Source: Dipteronia dyeriana (Eukaryota > Streptophyta > Magnoliopsida > Sapindales > Sapindaceae). Taken from it: a DNA stretch of 64,000 nucleotides. The position numbers and the translations under genes are program-made. This document shows, piece after piece, positions 57,198 to 64,000 of this stretch. Where the stretch lies: the NCBI GenBank assembly GCA_032871835.1, contig CM065298.1:109805476-109869475 (forward strand), read 5' to 3'. The number at the start of each line of letters is the position of its first letter. Positions within the stretch are counted from its first letter, which is position 1. The notes under the pieces were generated by a model that saw only the letters and a program-made list of their open reading frames with translations, was not told where the DNA came from and did no database searches.

Positions 57198-57608
57198 TTA
57201 TTCTCTGAGGATCTGAGCGATCTTGTATTCTTTAAATTTTTGGAGGAGCTGTTTTGCGATGTCACGGTAGGCAATCATTCCTTCATCTTTGGCCTGGTAT
57301 TCGTCCATAACTTGGTTGACAACTACCTGTGAATCGATGAATATCTCAACTTCATCTGCCACAAGAGCTATGCAGACTCTGAGTCCAGCTAACAATGCCT
57401 CGTATTCGGTTTGATTATTGGTTGCTTTGAAATCAAATCCTATGGCACATTCAACATCATCTCCTTCTGGGGTGAGAACTACGATCCCTGCCCCGCTGCC
57501 ATGAGTGTTTGAAGAACCATCAACACATAGTTTCCATGGGAAACTTTTATCCAACAGTCTTTTTGTTTCCAGGTTTGGTTCTGTGAACTCGGCTATGAAG
57601 TCTGCCAC
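57198..57608 (-). pseudogene. Second, archaeal-type RNase H of element C
   Basis: An open piece of 136 codons reading FPWKLCVDGSSNTHGSGAG (first Asp), TNNQTEYEALLAGL (Glu) and EVEIFIDSQVVVNQVM (second Asp). Catalytic acids are intact. It lies between the gypsy RNase H and integrase, the arrangement characteristic of Tat elements. It ends at a stop in the linker before integrase. Confidence 0.88.
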
Positions 57609-59096
57609 CGCTTGTCCTTTGAGGGAGGTTCTGCGGACATAATGAATATCAAATTCACTTAACTCGATTGCCCATTTAGTAAGTCTTCCTGATATCTCTG
57701 GCTTTTGTAAGATTTACCTTAATTAGCAATTGGTGAGAACCTGGATCGTATGGGCCTGAAAATATGGTCTCAATTTTTTTGCTGCTGAAACCAATGCTAA
57801 GGCTATCTTCTCTGCCTGTGAGTACCTGGTTTCGGTCGGTACGAGTGCCTTGCTAGTATAATACACCGGTTTTTGCACTCCATCTTCTGTTCTAACTAAG
57901 ACTGAACTTGCTGCAAGCTCAGTTATTGACAGATATAGTTGAAGTATTTCCTCTTTTTACGGTTTTGAGAGGATGGGAGCTTGCCCCAAGTACTCTTTTA
58001 TTTTTAAGAATGCCTGCTCACACTCTTTATTCCACTACAGGCCTTTCCTTTTTTTGATTATCTTGAAGAAAGGTGTGCACCTGTCTGTAGCCCTTAAGAT
58101 GAATCTTCCAAAGGAAGCTAAACACCCTGTTAAGCGCTATACCTCTTTCAATGTTTTAGGTGAAGTCATTTCTTGCAGAGCCTGGATTTTCTCTGGATTA
58201 ACTTCGATTCCTCTTTGATGGACTTGAAAACCCAAGAATCTTCCTGAATGGACTCCGAATAAACATTTGTTTGGGTTTAATTTCATATGGTATCTTTTCA
58301 AAACATCAAATGCCTCTCGGAGGTCGCTGGCATGCTCATCTGCTGAGACGCTTTTAGTCAACATGTCATCAATGTACACTTCCATGTTCCTTCCTATTTG
58401 CCGAGTGAAGATTTTGTTGACCAACCTTTGGTACGTAGCTTCTACATTTTTTAAACCGAAGGGCATTACTGTGTAACAATATAAACCCTGATCCGTTGTG
58501 AAAGCTATTTTTTCTTCATCAGTTTTGTTCATCTGGATCTGATTATATCCTGAGTAAGCGTCCATGAAGCTGAGTAATTCATGACCTGCTGTGGCATCCA
58601 CCAGCTGATCTATCCTTGGAAGTGGGAAGCTATCCTTTGGACATGCCTTGTTTAGATCAGTGAAATCTACTCACATCCTCCATTGTCCATTTTTCTTCTG
58701 GACAAGGACTACGTTGGCGACCCACTGAGGGTAGCTGACTTCTCTGATTGATCCAGTCGCTAGTAACTTTTCCACCTCTTTTTTGATTGCTTGACTTCTT
58801 TCAGGATTGAACGATCTTCTCTTTTGTATTACCGGTTTTACATTCGGGCTTACTGCGAGATGGTGGGATATTACTCGGGCATCTATCCCGATCATATCTT
58901 TGTGACTCCAGGCGAATACATCTTTGTATTCTCTAAGCAGATTGGTTAAGTCTTGCTTGACTTTTCCATCCAAGTTGGCCCCTATCTTGATTTTCTTGTC
59001 CGATTTGTCTTCTTCAAGTACCACTTTAACCAATTCTGTTTTGCATTCATTCGAGCCCTCCCTTGGAACCAGTTCGAATGATAAGGATTTTTTACA
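57609..59096 (-). pseudogene. RT and first RNase H of element C (broken)
   Basis: Piece 59033-58671 carries KIKIGANLDGKVKQDL and ERSQAIKKEVEKLL, PQWVANVVLVQKKNGQWRM, then a TGA where Cys is expected. Piece 58601-58137 holds DAYSGYNQI, MPFGLKNVEATYQ and the catalytic VYIDDML. The connection and RNase H continue to about 57640 (KPVYYTSKALVP, ETRYSQAEK, GRLTKWAIELSEFD) with further stops. Apart from these it is the best preserved RT in the window and serves as reference for A and D. Confidence 0.9.
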
Positions 59097-59760
59097 CTAA
59101 GTTGGCTGCATTATGGTGCACACTTGTTCAGCATCATGCTTGTCTCTGTATACTGAGAGATTTGCTCTTCGAGCCATCTCTTGGGATCCCTTGACTATCC
59201 CAACCCCTTGTTCTGTTGGGAACTTGATCATTAATTCATAAGTGGTCGTCACGGCCTTTGTTTTATTCAGGAATGGCAAGCCCAATAATGCATTATACGG
59301 CCAATTATCCAAGTCAACTACCACAAAGTCGAGCAGGACAGCCCTCTGGTATGGTGCCGTTCCGATCTTCACAGGTAGTTTTACCGTCCTAAGTGACCTT
59401 ACCTCTATTCTCCAAAATCCTCTTAATGGAGTATGGAAAGGCTGTAAATCTTTTCGGTCTAGTCTTAGCTGGTCGTATACGGCCACGCTTAGGATGTCTG
59501 TTGAGCTTCCATTATCTATTAAAATTCTCCGGACTTCCTTATGGCCAATCCGGGCACTTATAACCAAAGCGTCGTTAGGTCGAACATCTACGCCATGGGA
59601 ATCTGCCTTTGTAAAGACTATTGGGTCCCATCCTTCCTTTACCCTTTTCGGGTCTGGTTCAACCGAGTTTACCTCAAAGTTATTCTTTGCTTCTACTGCT
59701 TCTTTGATTTCCTGAGTTCGTTCTCTGTTGCTTCTCTCAGTAGAAGGTCCTCCGAAAATT
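59097..59760 (-). pseudogene. Protease of element C
   Basis: Part of an open piece extending 60035-59097. It contains the active-site LIDNGSSTDILSVAVYDQL near 59525 and the second conserved segment (RAVLLDFVVVDLDNWPYNALLG) near 59340-59280. Motif residues are intact. It ends at a stop just upstream of the RT. Confidence 0.85.
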
Positions 59761-61470
59761 GTATGTATTACTTGATTGGCTTCGGGGCTGGTTCTTTGAT
59801 TTTGACCAGGGTTGTGATCAACCTTGACTTTCTTGGTTTCTGGTCTCTCGTCTTTTTTCAAGATTACATCCCGCAGGTGCCCTTCCCGAATAAGAGTCTC
59901 TATGTAATCTCTGAGCTGAAAACACTTTGAAGTTTCATGCTCGGTTTCTTTATGAAACCTGTAATACTTAATTGTATCTCTCCGGGCGAACTGTGATTGT
60001 CGTCGCGGTTCTTGCACCATATTCTTTTCTTCCAAGATAGCTAGAATTTCTTCTTGTTTCTTCTGAATAGTGGTGTAATTGGTATATCTGCCTTGGTATT
60101 TCTCTGTGGACCGTTCGGATTTGAGCCTATTACCCCCATCCTTGTTTTTCTCCTTGCTGTTCCCTTTCTGTTTTTCCTTTTGATTCTACCCCTTGGATTC
60201 GGTACTCTTCTGTTCGGGCTTTCCTTCATGCATATAGCTTCCTCCTGTAGCTAACTCTTCTTCCTCGGCCAGAGCGTATCCTCCCACCATATCCATCATG
60301 TCGGCGGCATACCTAGTCAGCCGCGCTCTTCTCAAATCGAAGGCTAGTCGTCCATTCTGTAAAATATTGGTGAAGGCGGCAATAATTGCTTCATCATTAG
60401 CGCTGCCAATTTCTGATACTGCTTGGCCTAACCGGCCAAAGTATTTTTTTAATGACTCGTCCTTCCCCTGTTTTATTTGAGAGAGGTAGGCCACCGACTT
60501 TTTTCTGTGAACGTTGCTTAGGAATTGCCTTGAAAGCTCCTGCTCAACTCGCTGAAATTTCCGATGCTTACCGGGGATAGTCTTCCGAACCATCTTGAGC
60601 CTATGTTCCCCAGTGTTTGCGGAAAGTTGAGATACAATAGGGGTCACTGTGGGCATATTGAGCCATGGCACTTTTATAGCTTCTAACGTGCTCCTTTGGA
60701 TCTATATCTTTTTTGAATTGCTCCACATGCGGCATCCTGAATCTTTCTGGGAAAGGGGTCCGTAAAATCTCCCTAGTAAATGGACTGTCGGAGTCATCGT
60801 CGGATAGATCGTTACAGCCGTAACGTCTGACTAATGCCTCCATCTATCGCCTGTTATTCTCTACTTCTCGAGTTAGGCTCTGGATTGTGACATCTCTATC
60901 CCCCACCGGGCTTCCTTGACGGTTGAACCGTTGGGTAACTGTCATTCTTTCCTCAGACTCTTCACTCTGATGCCGGAACCCTTGTGTGACTCCATGATGA
61001 CGTTTACGATGGTGTTGATCATTGTCTTCTGATGATGACCTTCCTCTGCGCCGATCATATTTACGATGTCTGGCACGTATTGTTTGATTGCGATCCAGCC
61101 TCTGGTGATTTCCCTCTTCTAGTGTTTTTTGTCCAGCTGGATTGATTAGGGAAGAGTTCCTTCTGGTTTCTGGCATAGTTATTCCTGGCCCTACCACCAT
61201 CGAACGGAGCCTTGCTGGTGGAGGATTGGGAGTATGTGCTCTTGCGGACAGTAGATCAATCCCTTCCCTTGCTGCATCTGTTACCAATTGCTGCAGGACC
61301 TCTTGGAAACACAGCTTAAGATCTCTTCTGGTTGGAGGAACTTGCTGGATCCCCGAAAGATGTACAGGCTGGTTTTCCGTGTTTGCTGCAGAATCTTGTG
61401 ACGTATCGCCAATATGGAAATCACTTGGTGATTTTTGGCCATTCCCTGAACTACTTCTGCTTCCTGCCAT
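59761..61470 (-). pseudogene. gag of element C (broken)
   Basis: Starts at ATG 61470 (MAGSRSSSGNGQKSPSDF), 29 bases after the primer-binding site. Piece 61470-60844 (208 codons) holds a Ser/Arg-rich region (RRGRSSSEDNDQH) and stops at a TAG where A has CAG. Pieces 60843-60601 and 60671-60186 carry the capsid-like region (PHVEQFKKDIDPKEHVRSYKSAM) in shifted frames. The 5' end of 60035-59097 carries the knuckle remnant RFHKETEHETSKC, whose first Cys is Tyr here. Confidence 0.88.
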
Positions 61471-61498
61471 TGCTTTTTTAACAAGTTCGAAGGTTCAA

Positions 61499-61516
61499 CC
61501 CCTCCTTCTAGCGCCA
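61499..61516 (-). promoter_or_regulatory. Primer-binding site of element C
   Basis: On the minus strand TGGCGCTAGAAGGAGGGG begins two bases after the LTR end. I do not assign the tRNA. The same site is deleted in A. Confidence 0.8.
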
Positions 61517-61518
61517 AT

Positions 61519-62395
61519 TGTTGACGTCGATTTTTGGATTATGCCAAAAAGGCCAACAAGGATTGGATTTCGGCTATTTAATTAAAGAGAACAAGATGTA
61601 GAGAGAGTAACAAAGACAAGTTTTATGTGGTAAAACTCCGATGGCAGGAGAAACATCCACGGGTGGTTGAAGGATCAACCAAGCCAAAATCCACTAAGAG
61701 AATAAGATGTTTACAAACTCTCGATCTCTCTTTTTTCTCTCTGTATTTACTTTAATTGTTGTATGCTATATTGCCTATCCCTTTTGGAGCCAGATTATGG
61801 GTCTATTTATATGCTTATAGAACCCTAATCTGCTTTGTACAAGTAATACAAGATCTTTGTATTTAATTATGATTCGGTTACTTGCTTGAGGTTGATTTGT
61901 CTTCTTTCCTGTTTCGGAGTCTCTTATAGAAATCGAGTGGGATTCTAGTAGTGTAGTTCAATTTGGACTTGTTTCCTTGTAAGAATGTAGTCTTCGTAAA
62001 GAAATCAAGTTATTTCCTGATTGGGGACTCTTCTAACTTAATGTTCCATTTTATTTGGAATTCCTTCCAGATGGGTATCTTCACGTATTTAATGACTTAA
62101 TCCGTGTGAAATAAGCACCAAGTTCTTACTCTAGTCGTATTCATTCCCGAGTAAAAGTAATACTTGATGGTCCCGAGTAGCGCCATTTGAGCCCGAGTGG
62201 AAGCGTTGTTTTAACCAGTCCTAAGTGTTGTTAACTGATCCCGAGTAGGTTTCATTCTATATATGCTTACTCGGGCTTTTCTTCTCTCTAATGATGCCTC
62301 ATAGTATATTTATTGAGTGCCCATTTGGGCGTCCATCTGGCTATTTTCTCCTTCATGTCAATGACGTGTATGCTTGGTAAAATTCACATACGACA
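61519..62395 (-). repeat. 5' LTR of element C
   Basis: Pairs with 50290-51165. TG...CA ends. On the minus strand a TATA-like TATAAATAGACC lies at 61802-61814. Followed at the right by ACATG. Confidence 0.95.
61802..61814 (-). promoter_or_regulatory. TATA box in 5' LTR of element C
   Basis: The minus-strand word ATATAAATAGACC is identical to that in the A LTR at 10662-10674 and the other C LTR, in the position expected for the genomic transcript promoter. Confidence 0.6.
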
Positions 62396-64000
62396 ACATG
62401 CATTACGTGTTGCTCACACACACATACACTTACTTGCATTTGATTTGTTTTGCATGTGTGCTTCATTGTTGTCTATGTGCATTCATAGTGTGTTTTTGTG
62501 TGATGTTCGCGCTTGCACGATGGTCTGCTTGTCTTAGCGCATTGAGTGACCATTTGAGAAGGTCGTATTCTTCTCTTGGTTTGGTTATGTGGAGTAAGGT
62601 GTCTAGTTTCAAAAAGTGGATTTCAATGATTTAAATGTTTTTCAAAACTGACCATTGTATGGTCTTGTGACCATTTATTTTTATAAAATGATTCAAAATG
62701 AGTTTTGAAATTTGATATATAATCTAGACACCCATACCTTTCCAACGGTATATTATTCGTAATATTTCATGAAGGTTTGGATTGGTTTTGAAATCTCCAA
62801 AGTGACCACAAAAACAGGGCATCTCTGTTGTTGTCCGTTTCTGACCTTTGGTCACTTAAATGACTATAATTTTTTCTACAGACATCCAAATCAAGTTTTA
62901 TAAATTGGAGTAGAAAGTAGACTTCCATACCTTTTCAACGGTATACTATACAAAAGGTTCGGATGTCGTTTGGTCATGTTTTGGGTCGAATCTCGAGCTT
63001 TTGTGTTGTCGCGGTTGCACCGGTCCACAAGCGCACCTCACTGGATAGTAGGTGTGCGCTGGTGTGGCGCTTGTCAACCAGCGCAGCTAACCAGAACACT
63101 GAGTAAAATTCTAGGCATTTTAAAAATGATATAGTTTTGTTCTAGGGCACATATTTATGTGCCATCTTCTTTCTCACTCATTTTTTAGAGCTTAAAAACC
63201 ATTTCTTAGTGAGAGAAAATATTTCTCTTGAGAGAGAAGCTCCAAGAGTGGTTCCTTAACTCTCCAAACCCAAAAACCACCATCCTTCATGCATTATTGA
63301 TCATCTTTAGACATGGATCTTCATCATTCATGACTTGGTAAGTAAGAACAAACTTTTATTTTTGATTATTGTTCTTAAACTCTAAGAGTTCGTTTTTATT
63401 GCATAGGATTTATAGAAATCATTTTTGAATGCATATTTTTGTTGAATGATGACATGATTGGGTTTGTATTTTGATAGCTTAATTGATTAGGTCATTTTTG
63501 CCTAAAAGCTAGGTCATAAACATTCTTGTGTGATTCATTGTTAACTAGGTTGATAGATTGTTCATTAATCAACTTGTTAAGCTTTTTAATGTTTATGTGA
63601 TGTTTTTGTGACAATTAGTTTGTTAGAAAATCTCTACACAACTAATTGAGTTTGTTATTGATAGACATTGGTCTAAGACTTGCATTTATTGTGTGGCTAA
63701 ATGCTTTGTCTCAATCACATGAATATATACTAAGTATATGTTGACTACATTGTAAGCATATTTGTTGATTCATTGTGATTGTTTGTGATAGCTAGGATTG
63801 TTGTTATTGATAACTTCTAGCTAAATCCCTATGCTTTGCATTTAAATATTGTTTAGGACTCATTGATTGCATTTTATGAGTGCATTATAGTTCTTGCCAT
63901 GCTTGATGACAACATGTGTCATATGGATTTTATGATAGCTTCATAGGATTGCTTGTTCTATGTTTAGCTAAGCTTTATGACATGTCATTTAGCTCTTGAT
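62396..64000 (+). repeat. Repeat G2, part right of element C
   Basis: Resumes after the ACATG duplication and runs to the end of the window. It is similar to G1 at 37450-38760, including ACCATTTGAGAAGGTC near 62550, the block near 62745 (TTTCCAACGGTATATTATTC), a GC-rich stretch with repeated GCGC near 63040-63090 and an AGAGAGAAGCTCCAAGA-like stretch near 63230. No ORF with recognised domain. Probably a long LTR of unknown family. Confidence 0.6.

Larger units (their letters stand above)
50290..62395 (-). mobile_element. Element C: complete Tat-type Ty3/gypsy element
   Basis: A 12.1-kb element in minus orientation. 5' LTR 61519-62395, primer-binding site 61499-61516, gag, protease, RT, RNase H, second RNase H and integrase on the minus strand down to 55813. 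A gap with a tandem array follows, then an antisense (+ strand) spliced gene 51655-54628, a polypurine tract 51166-51179 and 3' LTR 50290-51165. Flanking ACATG at 50285-50289 and 62396-62400 is a perfect five-base target duplication. The two LTRs differ by a few percent by eye, so insertion is not very recent, and gag-pol has many stops and frameshifts. Confidence 0.95.

Noticed and set aside
59242..59930. Plus-strand ORFs of 129-157 codons at 59242-59930 (and mirror ones at 12714-13187)
   Set aside because: They are shadows of the protease/gag frame on the other strand. The mirrored copies are similar only because A and C are the same family.

Overview
This window is nuclear DNA from a flowering plant, most likely a eudicot. 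It is AT-rich and almost wholly built of nested transposable elements: Ty3/gypsy elements of the Tat, Athila and Tekay/Del types, a LINE, a hAT-type non-autonomous element and probable solo LTRs. The only host-gene material I can support is one open exon of an ankyrin-repeat gene of the plant ACD6/ITN1 (PGG-domain) type at 9171-9706. I see no rRNA, tRNA, CRISPR or bacterial-style features. ORFs of 60-190 codons elsewhere are fragments of broken retroelement polyproteins or chance shadows.

Layout. 1-7660: AT-rich DNA with minisatellites and a decayed minus-strand LINE (ORF2 at 4837-7660), into which a 950-bp hAT-like element inserted (3887-4836, 8-bp target duplication with one mismatch). 7661-9170: no gene. 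9171-9706: ankyrin exon. 10039-14785: element A, the 5' half of a Tat-type element (5' LTR, gag, protease, RT, RNase H), cut off abruptly. 14789-22482: element B, an Athila-type element with about 4 kb of internal DNA and no polymerase, whose 5' LTR is cut off at the same breakpoint. 22483-about 37229: element D, a second Tat family lacking its 5' LTR, with gag-pol on + and, downstream, a spliced gene on the minus strand that is broken by two long insertions (29965-32304 and 33187-34870). 37230-38769: LTR-like repeat G1. 38770-46200: element H, a Tekay/Del chromovirus inserted in G1 with target duplication TTTAG. Its 3' end plus flank has been tandemly duplicated (43688-46497 and 46498-49350). 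49351-49983: rest of G1 and LTR debris. 50290-62395: element C, a structurally complete minus-oriented Tat element of the same family as A, with paired LTRs and a perfect ACATG target duplication, inserted in repeat G2 (about 49984-50289 and 62396-64000).

How the genes relate. The most notable content is a second gene in each of the two longer Tat elements. It is encoded antisense to gag-pol and convergent with it, between pol and the 3' LTR. The copies in C (+ strand, 51655-54628) and D (minus strand, 36192-28700) encode related proteins (N-terminal putative gypsy-type transposon domain, acidic middle, coiled-coil C-terminal part). Both have two short GT-AG introns at equivalent positions and phases (phase 1 and phase 0), although element families C and D differ in LTR and pol sequence. 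Antisense extra ORFs are known in Tat elements. The conserved intron architecture is what I find worth checking.

All gag-pol copies are dead: stops are mostly CAG/CAA/CGA to TAG/TAA/TGA changes, as expected from deamination of methylated cytosine, plus frameshifts, deletions and mutated catalytic residues. Coordinates of LTR ends supported by TG/CA ends and target duplications (C, H, hAT) are firm. Boundaries of G, the D LTR end, and the insertions at 29965 and 33187 are approximate.
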